Assembly: GCA_000934385.1 (NCBI GenBank)
Contig: KN880596.1
Coordinates: 1 to 53,488 of the forward strand
Reading direction: 5' to 3'
DNA length: 53,488 nucleotides
DNA from: Cylindrobasidium torrendii FP15055 ss-10
Taxonomy: Eukaryota > Basidiomycota > Agaricomycetes > Agaricales > Physalacriaceae
In this document: positions 23,957 through 35,522 of the stretch, in pieces
Layout of the letters: every line of letters starts with the position of its first letter
Position numbering within the stretch: position 1 is the first letter of the stretch
Program-made: the position numbers and the translations under genes
The notes under the pieces: model-generated
What the model was told of the DNA's origin: nothing
What the model saw: only the letters and a program-made list of their open reading frames with translations
The model's database searches: none

Positions 23957-24485
23957 TGCTTTATTTTCTTGACTGTTGTTACTCACGACCTCAAGGCTCA
24001 CGATATACCTGCTGCTTGTATGTACCCTGCTCATTCGCAATGACTGTGACACGTTCATTATATATGTGTATCCGCACAAGCCAACATCCGTAAGTACTAA
24101 TAGTAGTGCATTTGTTGTTGTACCCTTGGTGATAAATGTACTTTTGGTCTCCCGGTGCCATGATTCCTTGGTTTTTTTGCTGTACTTATCTCCCAAGATC
24201 ATTCGTTCTTTTGCAACGACGGACCAGATGACCAAGGAAATGCTTTCTCCTCGGTATCCAATCTAGACAACTAAGCTTCAAGCTTCTTGTGGGACGCGGA
24301 GGGCAAGCGCTCGAAGCCCCAGTAATCTACTAATCACATGCTGCATCCAAGGGAGCAGAAGCGTCCTCAACAAGGCAAGCGAGAGGACTTTCAAGTCCGA
24401 CGGACCAGGCGCCAGAAAAGCAGAGTATGCAGGCGGCGTGTTGTGGGTCGAACGAGAAGCCTGGGTGCCACTGGACTCCCATTGT
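23957..24485. other. Intergenic before the F-box array
   Basis: This stretch holds the 3' end of the Ser/Pro-rich gene and spacer sequence. Nothing in it resembles a gene. Sequence related to the F-box repeat unit begins at about 24486. Confidence 0.5.
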
Positions 24486-26557
24486 GGTTGGATCATCGGT
24501 TCGACGGCACTCCGCGAGCTTGCCTCTTTTTTCAATGCATGTAAATAAGCACCCAAGGTAAGACGCTAGCACAGCACCTTGAGAGAGGACGTCGGTCGAG
24601 AACAGGGTGGTCCGTGGCTGAGACTAGATGAGACGCCATGGGGACTCGAATATGTGTTTGCATGCGCGTCGATCAGTTATCCGGAACGAGATTGAGAGCC
24701 TCAAGCTATTATTTGGTGAAGGAGACGATACTTTACTGTATTTCAGTGTTTTGTGTGAAAACATTCTTCACTAGTTTTTAGTATCTTCAAGCCGCAACAC
24801 TCTGGTTAGATTCATACTCATGCTCATTCGGAATATTCCGATCCCACGATCATCCGACTTCTCTTTCTACGTCCAATACAGTACATCCAACGTGCAACGT
24901 CCAACATTCACCTTCAAGGTTCGATGGTCTCTAGTACGATGAATAATCCGGCGGCAGGCTTCTGCTGTGGCAAGGATATTCCCGTCGAACTGCTCTCTCG
25001 GATTTTCTCCCTCGCCATCCCCAACCCTATTTCCCGAGACGCTACTCGCTCAGCGATAGGAAGCGTCTGCAAGACATGGCGACGGACATTGTTTGAAGCA
25101 CATTCACTATGGACAAAGATTGACATCGAGTTTTCTGAAGACTGGAGCCCGGACGGATACGCTATCCCAACTTCGACAGACACGTCTTTTCTCAACGAGG
25201 CCCTCAAGCTCGCCCATCCCCGCCCTTTGAGCATACGTGTCCATTGCAATCGTACAGAGATATCGGAACTCGGGTGGCCTCGAGAAGAGAGACGGCGACT
25301 GAGGAATGCGTTAGCATTGCTCTTCATGCATTCCAACCACTGGCGTTCTTTTGACTGCTCAATTCCGGCCTGGCTCTTCAATGCCCTTTGGCCGTTGAAA
25401 TTCCTTGGTGGTGATACTTTGGAACACTTTGCGCTGCGATGCACCAACCTAAGCAATCACCATCCTTTGCAATCCTGTATAACTCAAGACACACACTTTG
25501 GCCCAAGTCTGCGCCATTTGGAGTTCAACTTCAAGCTTCCTCTCTTTGCGACGGCCTGGTCCCAAATCCGGTCTCTCACCGCTGGATTCTCAACACTTGA
25601 CGAGTGCCTCCAAGTCTTGCATTGCGCTGACCGCCTCACCGCGCTGTTCATTACGCATGTTGGGACCGCAGAACGAACGGTAGATGGAGTTATCCTGTCG
25701 GACCTCCGTCGACTGGAGCTTACTCCATGCGCCCTCGCTTCCGTTTCTTCCGTTTCGACCTACTTTCGTACACCAAATATCGAGGACTTCACCATCAAGC
25801 AGGCAAACGATGGACGCCATGTTGCCCACATCGTGGATGCTGCCTTCCAAACGGAATGCAGCAAAGGAACCTGGGGAGACCCCTCCGACAAGGAAGTGGT
25901 CAAACATGCTGTCAATTTCCTCACAGTAAACGGAAGTCGTCAGCTCCGAATTTTGCGCCTCGCCTGGAGACCACACGACTCAACGTCCTTGATACCATTA
26001 CTCTCCCTGGTGAATGAGTGTGTAGAGACACTGCAATTCAGTCCTGCACAAAACTGGGACAAACTTCTTCTTGCTTTCCGGGCAACGCCCCTCCTACCTC
26101 GTCTTAAAGCACTTCACATCGACGGCATCAGCACAGATAGTGATGAATTCGTTATGGATCCCTCGCTCGAGAGATTGATTACTGCAAGAGCCGGAATCGG
26201 AGGAAGGGACAAGACAGTGGAAGTCCTTCGTGAAGTCAAGATTCGCGGCGAAGATGGTTGGCAGGAACCCGATTCCTTGCTAGACCCGGATGATGCACTC
26301 CAACAATGGATTTCATCTTCGTTGGTGCAGACACTGCTCAAACATTCCCGGCGCGGTCTTGCGGTTGAATGGACGGATGGGAGTATTGATGTAATGGCGG
26401 AGGCAAGGTCAAAGGAAATCCCGCGTTTCTGAAGGAATAATTTGTAGCTAGTCTATCGCCCTCGCCAACAACCCTTTTTGGTTCAATGTCGCCTCAGCGT
26501 CCGCTCGTTATGACGTCTGAAGTTGAAGTTGTAGTTGTGAATGCTGGTCTCATATAC
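24486..26557 (+). repeat. Tandem unit 1 of the F-box array
   Basis: First of three direct tandem repeats of about 2.02 kb measured from start codon to start codon. Each unit begins near a shared block containing tcggttcga (24496 here). It then has a shared line about GAGATTGAGAGCCTCAAGCTA, shortened here to its core gagc-ctca-agct, and a block with ggaatattccga close to the ATG. The coding region follows. Both spacer and gene are repeated, so this is segmental duplication of genomic DNA rather than retroposition. Confidence 0.8.
24924..26432 (+). CDS. F-box-like protein, copy 1
   Basis: Single exon, 502 aa. The F-box lies near residues 15-60 (KDIPVELLSRIFSLAIPNP, then SVCKTWRRTL). The rest is a loosely repetitive, leucine-rich alternation of strands and helices (SLRHLEFNFKLP, LRRLELTPCAL, QLRILRLAWRP) typical of agaricomycete F-box-like proteins. 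F-box proteins generally recruit substrates to SCF ubiquitin ligases through Skp1. The substrate here is unknown. It ends in ARSKEIPRF, as does copy 2. Its first 46 residues are nearly identical to copy 3 and much less like copy 2. The intronless structure contrasts with the intron-rich neighbours. Confidence 0.82.
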   Translation: MVSSTMNNPAAGFCCGKDIPVELLSRIFSLAIPNPISRDATRSAIGSVCKTWRRTLFEAHSLWTKIDIEFSEDWSPDGYAIPTSTDTSFLNEALKLAHPRPLSIRVHCNRTEISELGWPREERRRLRNALALLFMHSNHWRSFDCSIPAWLFNALWPLKFLGGDTLEHFALRCTNLSNHHPLQSCITQDTHFGPSLRHLEFNFKLPLFATAWSQIRSLTAGFSTLDECLQVLHCADRLTALFITHVGTAERTVDGVILSDLRRLELTPCALASVSSVSTYFRTPNIEDFTIKQANDGRHVAHIVDAAFQTECSKGTWGDPSDKEVVKHAVNFLTVNGSRQLRILRLAWRPHDSTSLIPLLSLVNECVETLQFSPAQNWDKLLLAFRATPLLPRLKALHIDGISTDSDEFVMDPSLERLITARAGIGGRDKTVEVLREVKIRGEDGWQEPDSLLDPDDALQQWISSSLVQTLLKHSRRGLAVEWTDGSIDVMAEARSKEIPRF

Positions 26558-28596
26558 TGATTGTATTGTCGGTTCGACGGCTCACCTCCGATCCGTCTCA
26601 TTTTGTCAGCGCCGGGGGCATAAGAAACCAGATAAGGTGCCCATGGTCTTGAGAGAGAATGTCGGACAAGAAATGCTCGTCCGAATTCTCTCTAGGCGCC
26701 ATCATGAGAATCTGATGCACTTATCCTAAACGGGATTGAGAGCCTCGAGCTACTTATCAGCCTTCCCTCTGTTTATTCTTACAAGTAGTTTCTTGTATCG
26801 CCAGGCCGCAACAGCCGCAACACTCTGGTTAGTGTCGTGCCGTCAAATACTATGTGGACTCGGAGTATTCCGATAACGCGATCGTCCGACGACTTGTCTT
26901 TCTACGTCCAACATTCAGCTAACGTTCACCCTCGGGATTCGATGATTTCCAGTGGGAATTATACAGTGGCCAGCTCCTGCTGTGGCAAGGATGTCCCTGT
27001 CGAGCTGCTCTCTCGTATCTTCTCCTTCGCCATTCACAATCCCATCTCTCGGGACGCTACTCGCTCAGCCATAGGAAGAGTCTGCAAGGCATGGCGACGG
27101 ACGTTGCTCAATACACACTCGATATGGTCAAAGATTGACATTGAATTCTCCGAACGCTGGAGCCCGGAGGGAGAGGTTGTTCACCCAACTACAACCGACA
27201 TGTCTTTTCTCCGCGAGGCCCTCAAGCTTGCCCATCCCCACCCTTTGAGCATACGTGTCAAATGCGACCGTACCGAATTTTCAGACATCGGATGGCCGCA
27301 CGAAGAGAGAGACCAACTGCGTAGTGCGTTAACGTCACTGTTCATGCATTCCAATCATTGGCGTTCTTTCGACTGTTCAATTCCGGGCTGGCTCTTCGGC
27401 TCACTTTCTCCGCTGAGCTTATTGTGTGGCGATGCGCTGGAGCACTTTGCGCTACGATGCACCGGCCAGACAAATCAATCCCCCTTGCGGTCCCACATCA
27501 CTCAAGACACGCACTTTGGCTCAAGCCTGCGCCATTTGGAGTTCAATTTTACGATTCCTCCTTTTGCGACTCCCTGGTCCCAAATCCAGTCTCTCACTGC
27601 TGGATTCTCAACACTTGACGAGTGCCTCAAGGTCTTGCACTCCGCTAACCGCCTCACAACATTGTTCGTTACGCATGTCGGGAACGCAGAGAGAACGGTG
27701 GCTGGAGTTGTCCTGACTGCGCTCTGTCAACTGGACCTTACTCCGTGTGCCCTTGCTGCTCTTTCGACCTGCTTGCGCACACCAAATATCGAGAGATTTG
27801 CCATCAGGGAGACGTACGGTGAACGGCGGCATGTTGCCCACATATCCGCATCCCATCTTGACTTTTCTTCGGAGTGTAGCACAGGAATATGGGGTGACCT
27901 CAGTGGGGAACAGGTTATCAAGCATGCTGTTGATTTTCTCACAGCAAGTCAAATTCCTCGACTTACGGCTCTGCGCGTTTCCTGGAGCGCATTCAATTCA
28001 ACAGCCTTGATACCGTTGCTTGCCTTGGTTGGGGCAAGCGTGGAGACAGTGCAGCTCAATCGCGGGCAAGGCTTGGGCTGGCACAAACTCCTACGTGCTT
28101 TTCAGACGGCGCCCCTCTTACCTCGTCTCAAAGCACTTCACATCAATGGTTTCCTTGCAAATAACGACTCAATCGTTGTGGATCCCTCGCTCGAAAGACT
28201 GATTAGTTCAAGGGCTGGAATTACGGGATGTGACAAAGCGGTGGAGATGCTTCGCGAGGTCAAAATTTGGGGTCCACATAAATGGGAGGACTGCTCGATG
28301 GAGGCGGACAACGCGCTTGAAGCTGAACGATGGGTCTCGTCATCGTTGGTGCAGACACTGCTCAAATATTCTCGGCGCGGTCTTGGGGTTGAATGGACTG
28401 TCGGAGACATTGATATCATGGCAGAGGCAAGGTCCAAGGAAATCCCGCGTTTTTGAAGAAATACTTCGAAGTTCGATACATAATCTTTGTAAACCTTGCA
28501 TTTATGCTTCAAATACCTTTTCGACCCAATTTTATTCCGGCACAGGCTCAAGATGGTGTCGTGAAGCTAAAGATTTGAATGCTTGTGGCATATACT
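26558..28596 (+). repeat. Tandem unit 2 of the F-box array
   Basis: Second repeat unit. Its leading block (tcggttcga at 26569) follows copy 1 by about 130 nt. The spacer keeps the same order of conserved blocks as unit 1 and includes ggagtattccga before the start codon. The start-to-start distance from unit 1 is 2018 nt. Confidence 0.8.
26942..28456 (+). CDS. F-box-like protein, copy 2
   Basis: Single exon, 504 aa from ATG 26942. An in-frame ATG at 26837 would add 35 residues, but that stretch aligns with untranslated upstream sequence of copies 1 and 3, so I prefer 26942. The F-box is present (KDVPVELLSRIFSFAIHNP, then RVCKAWRRTL). The downstream leucine-rich region is closest to copy 3 (NAERTVAGVVL, ALAALST, LRTPNIE). 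Its extreme N-terminus (ISSGNYTVASS) is different from the other two. Role as for copy 1: probable SCF substrate receptor with unknown target. Confidence 0.82.
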   Translation: MISSGNYTVASSCCGKDVPVELLSRIFSFAIHNPISRDATRSAIGRVCKAWRRTLLNTHSIWSKIDIEFSERWSPEGEVVHPTTTDMSFLREALKLAHPHPLSIRVKCDRTEFSDIGWPHEERDQLRSALTSLFMHSNHWRSFDCSIPGWLFGSLSPLSLLCGDALEHFALRCTGQTNQSPLRSHITQDTHFGSSLRHLEFNFTIPPFATPWSQIQSLTAGFSTLDECLKVLHSANRLTTLFVTHVGNAERTVAGVVLTALCQLDLTPCALAALSTCLRTPNIERFAIRETYGERRHVAHISASHLDFSSECSTGIWGDLSGEQVIKHAVDFLTASQIPRLTALRVSWSAFNSTALIPLLALVGASVETVQLNRGQGLGWHKLLRAFQTAPLLPRLKALHINGFLANNDSIVVDPSLERLISSRAGITGCDKAVEMLREVKIWGPHKWEDCSMEADNALEAERWVSSSLVQTLLKYSRRGLGVEWTVGDIDIMAEARSKEIPRF

Positions 28597-30595
28597 GATT
28601 GGATCGTCGGTTCGATGGCTCTCCTCGGATTTGCCTCATTTCATCAGTGCAGGCATAAGGTCTTGGGGCAGAACATCGAGAACAGGTTGGATGAGACGCC
28701 AGAGCGCGTCGATCACAAGTTATCCAAAACGGGACTGAGAGCCTCAAGCTATCAGATTCATTTGGCGAGGAAGATGGACATGCAGTGGTATATGGTCAAT
28801 TGATACGGTGTTTATGAAAATACATCTCGAAGTACTTTCTAGTACCTCTAGCCAGCGACACTCCCATTGGTTTAACTTTCATGCCGTCGAACATGCGGAA
28901 TATTCCGAAACCACGATCGAACGATCTGTCTTTCTACCTCCAACAATCAACGTCGGGACTCGATGGTCTCCAGTACGATGAATAATCCGGCGGCAGGCTT
29001 CTGCTGTGGCAAGGATATCCCCGTCGAACTGCTCTCCCGGATCTTTTCCCTCGCCATTCCCAACCCTATCTCCCGAGACGCTACTCGCTCAGCGATAGGA
29101 CGAGTTTGCAGGGCATGGCGACGGACGTTGTTCGATACACATTCGCTGTGGTCAAAGATTGACATCGAGTTTTCCGAAGACTGGGGTTCATACGAATTTG
29201 CTGTCGCAACCACGACAGACATGTCTTTCCTCAACAAGGCCCTCAAGCTCGCTCATCCCCATCCTCTGAGCATACGTATCAAATGCGACCGTACCGAACC
29301 TTCACACCTCGGGTGGCCGGAAGAACAGATAGATCAACTGAAGAACGCGTTAACCTTACTGTTCATGCATTCCAACCATTGGCGTCATTTCGATTGCTCA
29401 GTTCCAGGCTGGCTCTTCGATTCCCTTTGGCCGCTGGAATTATTTTGCGGCGATACTCTGGAGCACTTTGCGCTACGATGTACCAGCTGGACGAACCAAT
29501 TCCCCTTGCGTTCCCACATCACTCGACGTACACGCTTTGGCTCAAGTCTGCGCCATTTGGAGTTTAATTTTCAGATCCCTCGCTTTGCAACTCCCTGGTC
29601 CCAAATCCAGTCACTCACTGCTGGATTCTCAACGCTTGACGAGTGCCTCGAGGTCTTGCACTCTGCTAGCCGCCTCACCACACTATTTGTCACGCATGTT
29701 GGGAACGCAGAGAGAAAGGCAGCCGGAGTTGTCTTGATGGAGGTCACTCGACTGGACTTTACTCCATGTGCCCTTGCTGCCCTTTCGACTTCCTTGCGCA
29801 CGCCAAATATCGAGAAATTTGCCATTAGGCGGGCGGTCGCCAAAACGCATGTTGCCCATATACCGAATGCTGACTATGATACGGAGTGCGGCACCGGAGT
29901 ATGGGGTGATCTCTGTATGGAGCAAGTGGTCAAGCATGCTGTCGATTTTCTCACAGCAAGCCAGACTCATCGACTTACGACTCTGCGCGTTTCCTGCGGC
30001 CAACTTGAATACGAATCAACGGACATGATACCGTTACTCACATTGGTCGGGGGGAGCGTGGAGACGTTGCAACTCGATTACGGATATGATTGGAACGAGT
30101 TCCTATATGCTTTTCGCACAATGCCTCTCTTGCCGCGTCTCAAAGCATTTCACATCAAGGGTACCCTCACAAACAGCGACTTATTTCTTCTGGACCCCTC
30201 GCTTGAACGACTGATTTGCGCAAGAGCTGAAATCGCAAGTTGTGACAAGGCAGTGGAGAGGCTTTGCGAGGTCAAAATATGCGGTCTTATGCATTGGGAG
30301 GACTTCTCTAGAGAGACGAACAACGCACTTGAAGTTGAGCGATGGGTCTCATCTTCGTTGGTGCAAACGCTACTCAAATATTCTCGGCGCGGCCTCAGGG
30401 TTGAATGGACCCTCGGGAACATTGATCTTATGGAAGAGGCAAGGTCGATGGAAATTCAGCGTTTCTGAAAAGTTACTTTCGAAGTGTAAATGTACTTGTT
30501 ACCCATGCATATGCTCTCATATGACCCTCGGTGTCTCAAATTCGTTCCAGCACGAGCTCGAGACGGCGTCTGAAGCTTTGCAAATGCTCGTTTCG
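28597..30595 (+). repeat. Tandem unit 3 of the F-box array
   Basis: Third unit. The leading block has tcggttcga at 28607, and the start-to-start distance from unit 2 is 2021 nt. Similarity fades about 125 nt past the stop codon of copy 3, near 30595, so the array ends here. Confidence 0.8.
28963..30468 (+). CDS. F-box-like protein, copy 3
   Basis: Single exon, 501 aa. The N-terminus (MVSSTMNNPAAGFCCGKD and on through the F-box) is almost identical to copy 1. From about residue 50 on, the sequence follows copy 2 more closely (for example NAERKAAGVVL and ALAALSTSLRTPNIE). This suggests a mosaic gene made by conversion or unequal crossing-over. It ends ARSMEIQRF. All three copies are open for their full length, so there is no sign that any is a pseudogene. 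Confidence 0.82.
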   Translation: MVSSTMNNPAAGFCCGKDIPVELLSRIFSLAIPNPISRDATRSAIGRVCRAWRRTLFDTHSLWSKIDIEFSEDWGSYEFAVATTTDMSFLNKALKLAHPHPLSIRIKCDRTEPSHLGWPEEQIDQLKNALTLLFMHSNHWRHFDCSVPGWLFDSLWPLELFCGDTLEHFALRCTSWTNQFPLRSHITRRTRFGSSLRHLEFNFQIPRFATPWSQIQSLTAGFSTLDECLEVLHSASRLTTLFVTHVGNAERKAAGVVLMEVTRLDFTPCALAALSTSLRTPNIEKFAIRRAVAKTHVAHIPNADYDTECGTGVWGDLCMEQVVKHAVDFLTASQTHRLTTLRVSCGQLEYESTDMIPLLTLVGGSVETLQLDYGYDWNEFLYAFRTMPLLPRLKAFHIKGTLTNSDLFLLDPSLERLICARAEIASCDKAVERLCEVKICGLMHWEDFSRETNNALEVERWVSSSLVQTLLKYSRRGLRVEWTLGNIDLMEEARSMEIQRF

Positions 30596-30798
30596 TAGTG
30601 AAAGAACTTGAAGTTGAAGTCAAACGGGTAACGATCGATACAAGGGCGTGAGTGCAATATAATACGAAAAAGGAACAAGCGTATCGAACGCAAATTAAAG
30701 TAAAAGGTCCAAACGCAGCCGCCATATGTCCAAGAAATCAGGAAAGCCAAAGACGAAGGTGGCTTTCCGTCAGTTTTCCCTTTCCCACTTCCACCTTG

Positions 30799-31707
30799 CT
30801 ACGAACGCCAACTACCCAAGAAGCTTGGTCGAGAAGCTAACCCCGTTTCAACGTCCTTCGAATGGAATGATGCTGCGTCCGACGCAAGCCGGAACTTCTT
30901 GGGCAATTTGGCTATGTCGTCGATCTCCAGTTGCTCTGCCAGGTTGACGGCTATGATATATGCGTCTGTAATGGATCAAGATATGCTCATACTGCTGGAG
31001 GGCAAGCCACTTACAGGGCTGTATCACTAGGGCTAGAACGTACCAACCAATTGGTAGTGCCTTGATCAAATTGAAGCCTTTGTGGCAGAAATCTTGGATA
31101 AACGCGGCCTTGTCTCCAGCGATGCAGCGTTCAACGGCAATGGCATCGGCTGGCCTGAATGTGTAGTACATCCCAAAGGAGAACGTGGCAATCATGATAA
31201 TGTAGTGGATCGTGATGAGTCGGGGGTAGATGTAGGCAAGGGTGCGAATCTTAGCGAGCCCAGTGATGACCCTGGCGGGTGTTACATGTGAAGAACGACG
31301 GAAGGGGGCGGGTGGACGTACCCAATGAGGGAGAAGAGGCCGTATGCAGAAAACGAAATGGCTTGCGCGAACAGGGCGATCACGTCTTCCACAGTGTTGG
31401 GATGTTGCTCTGTTGCGTGTCAGCCAGCGATGGGGAGGCGGAAATGGATGCGCACTAAGCAAAAAGACCTCCATCCAACTTCCCACGGCCCCGGATATCC
31501 CGAGGAGCATACCGAGAAGAGAGAGCAGACAGACGCCCGGCGCAAGGGGAAGGCAGAAAAGAAATGTACGGCAGCGAAGAAGAACCATGGTGTGCCAGAC
31601 ACGCGATCTCAACCAGGAGAGTAAGAAGAACGGGAATATAGACGAAGGCCTGACGATGGCAGTAAGGAAAGAGCCACTTCACGCTAATCCGACCCTTGGT
31701 TCGCCAT
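30799..31707 (-). CDS. Four-span membrane protein of unknown function
   Basis: Model: complement(30799..30965, 31015..31271, 31322..31409, 31456..31649, 31694..31707), 239 aa. Hydrophobic segments lie near residues 34-61, 79-103, 115-135 and 165-190. The C-terminal tail is polar (KLPKKFRLASDAASF). A conserved-looking loop follows the first span (SWMEVFLLKQHPNTVEDVIA). Exon 1 is only 14 nt. It was chosen because its phase joins the open frame that carries the first span; the competing frame (VYIPVLLTLLVEIACL) cannot be joined to the rest. The family looks basidiomycete-specific and its role is unknown. The gene is divergent from PRE2. Confidence 0.65.
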
Positions 31708-31961
31708 CAAAGCGCCTAACAACTTCTAGAGTCCCAATATAGTGGAACGTGGCGCAAAGCTGGGTCTGCATGTGCTCTGACGCGTAAAAACGCGAGTTTT
31801 AGGCATAAATTGGCATTAAAATGGCCAGGACGCGCGCGCGCATACTCCAAGAGAGTGTATACTGGTGCGATGGCGATCGCAGCACAATGACAATCGGGGT
31901 ACGGACCGAACGCGCGTCTGTGTGGTGACGCGTTCATTCGAAATCTCAGAGCTCGACCACC
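31708..31961. promoter_or_regulatory. Divergent promoter region, membrane protein / PRE2
   Basis: 254 nt between divergent start codons. A gtggcgcaaa string occurs near 31749, but it does not match the yeast proteasome element exactly and is not claimed as one. Confidence 0.45.
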
Positions 31962-33134
<1,173 letters not shown>

Positions 33135-33187
33135 TTATGATGAAGACAGGTGTCAATATCACATCAGTGACAACGATGTATGTATAA

Positions 33188-35522
33188 TTACGAGAATATC
33201 CAATTCCATGCTCTGAGGAACCTGCTGGAAGGGATTTCAGCCACAAAGTTATCTTCGTAATTGTCGACCTCCGCCCTCTCTGCCTTGAAGAATTCGATTT
33301 CGTGCAATTTGTGGAACTGCTGATGATTAGATATTGCCGCGTCAGGATAGGCGTTCTCACAGGTGTTTTGTGCCAGAGTTTCCAGCCAGTGTACAGCACT
33401 GGGCAGACGCCTATCATCAAGTACGAGAAGAGGAATGTGGGCACGTCCCAGTTCCCGTTGAGGAAGACCGCCCAACCCCCGACGAGTGCCATAACGATGC
33501 ATCCAGCGAGGGCGTAATAGCCACAGAATGGCTGCAGCCAACTTTTGTGCGGGAGGGTGTCGCGGTCAATGCCCTGCGCTTTCATGGCCTAAAGAAAGAC
33601 AAGTTCCTGAGCAAAGTTCGTCGAAGAAAGGCGATACAGGTGCGCACATAATAAAACCGGAGATACGTGAACGAGATGAACGAAAAGTTCAAGAGTTGTG
33701 ATGCTGTTACAAGGTTGACGAACCATTGCAGAACAACGGCGGAGTTGTTTGATACCTGCAAAAATGCTATTCAAGATGACTTAGCCTTCATTTTGCAGGT
33801 ATAGATGCGAAACGGGTGCGTACAGAGGAGTGCGATGGCGAGAGTGAACAGGACGGCATAGATGGGCACGCCTTGGCGCGTGCAGCGTGTGAAGAACCTA
33901 GGTGCTTTCCCTTCGAGTGCCAGTCCAAACAGAGTGCGGCTCGCGCAATACACGTAGCTGTTCCCCGCCGAGAAGAGGGCGGACATCACACCAGCGTTGA
34001 CGATGTGGGGAAGAACTGGGATTTGCATTCTCTGCATGGCAATGACATAGGGCGAAGAGCCTGCACCTGGCTTGGCGTCCGACAATGCGCTGAGGAGGTT
34101 GGTGTCATTATAGGGGACAACGATGCCGACGCAGAGTGACCCGAGCACGAAGAAGGTGCAGAGGCGATAGAAGACGCTGTTGAATGCGCGTGGGAGGACT
34201 TTGCGTGGGTTCTCAGCCTCTCCGGCGGTCATCGAGACATAGTCGGGCCCGGCGATTGTGAAGGAGGCTTGGACCAAGCAGGCTAGGAAGCCAAGGAACC
34301 GTCCGGTGTCCCCGGTGGTGTAGAATTCCGCAAAGGGCGCACCGTCGACATTGTCCGCTGTGGTAGGAACGGTTAAGCGATGCCATTTCAAAGGGATGGG
34401 GAAAAACATACGGTTCCAAAAGCGGAAGCCATAGCGGTCGTGTAGAGGGTTGGCACCAAGCATTGTGAAGAAGGTGAATATGATGAGAAGGACGGCGAGG
34501 AGCATCTTCCCCAGCGCCAACCAGAATTCGGATTCTATCGGTATCATGTTGAGCAAGGATGCTATGCAATAGAATTTGAAGCTATCTCACCCCCATAGAA
34601 TCGCACTGCGAAGATGTTCAGAGCGCTATCGGGCGTTCAACAATGTGGATATGATAGCTGAATTGATACGCACGAGTAGAAGAACAGCACGAAGAAAATG
34701 GTCGCTATGACTGGTATCTTATCCGTCCAAAACTGTAGCACGACGTTGAATGCGACTGACGAGTATCATTAGCAACATGCTTCTAGAGATAGCGAACTCT
34801 AGAGGAAAGCCACCGATTTCGTATGGGATAAGGAATGCTTGGAACACGAAGAAATTTATGGCTGCGGTGAAGCCGAGTGCGGGGTCGACAAATCTGTGTT
34901 CATGAGGATGCTGCCAGTGTCACTGAGGTGAAGACAAACCTGTCGGCGAATCTGACAAAGGGGGAGGAGACAGGGATCCAAGTGACCATTTCCGCTGTAG
35001 AAGGAAGAAAAAGCGCGATTCAGAAAAAGCTTGGCGCTGTTGGAACGGGGCGGGAGTGGGAGAAGAGGTGTCGGCCGACGTACAAAGACAATTGTTAACG
35101 GCCATAACGAAGGTACACCATACTGTGAACGCAATGAACAGACTTGCTGTTGGAGCATATGAGGGACAATCTCAAGCTTGTCGCGGCAACGCACCTGGGC
35201 CGCCCTTTGTTAAGGAAGCGCCAATTTGGACGAAGAGCGCCGTTCCAATCGTTCCTGTTCGTGGCATCAACGTACGTTCGACTTGTGTCGACAACAGGCA
35301 TACCTCCGATACCTATGAGCTGAATATGCCGGGCCTTGGAGAGTAGGAGGCGATGATGAGCACGGGGGCGCGTCGTACTGGATACGCAGTGCACACCTTA
35401 AGAGTTCGATGCGTTTGGTCGCCCGTAACACTTGGCGGAGGGCTCAACATCTCCACCTGCACCCCGTCCTTTGAATTTACGGACGCTGCGCGGCCCGTAT
35501 ATTTCTCTGAATCTGTCGCCAT
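33188..35522 (-). CDS. Amino-acid permease (yeast amino-acid transporter type), paralog 1
   Basis: Thirteen exons, complement of 33188..33316, 33361..33588, 33648..33766, 33824..34357, 34412..34534, 34591..34625, 34674..34755, 34814..34893, 34940..34994, 35084..35146, 35195..35254, 35304..35334, 35397..35522. It encodes 554 aa. After a 45-residue cytosolic N-terminus comes the family signature [20 protein letters not shown] and about 12 spans. Other landmarks are [34 protein letters not shown] and [19 protein letters not shown], the last being the conserved exchanger loop. It would import amino acids at the plasma membrane by proton symport. Specificity cannot be read from the sequence. The gene has the same exon lengths as its neighbour at 36725 apart from one intron. 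Confidence 0.92.

Noticed and set aside
24338..24572. Arg-rich frames on both strands ahead of the F-box array
   Set aside because: They cover spacer sequence that belongs partly to the repeat unit, with no counterpart frame in the other units.
26837..26941. Extended N-terminus (35 aa) for F-box copy 2
   Set aside because: The DNA aligns with untranslated upstream sequence of copies 1 and 3, so it is probably 5' UTR that happens to be open.
31455..31682. Alternative frame VYIPVLLTLLVEIACL as the start of the four-span protein
   Set aside because: No splice joins it to the downstream exons, whereas the 14-nt first exon joins the other frame with all phases agreeing.
31740..31765. Proteasome-control-element-like string (gtggcgcaaa) upstream of PRE2
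   Set aside because: It differs from the yeast element by an inserted base, and the element is not known to act in basidiomycetes.
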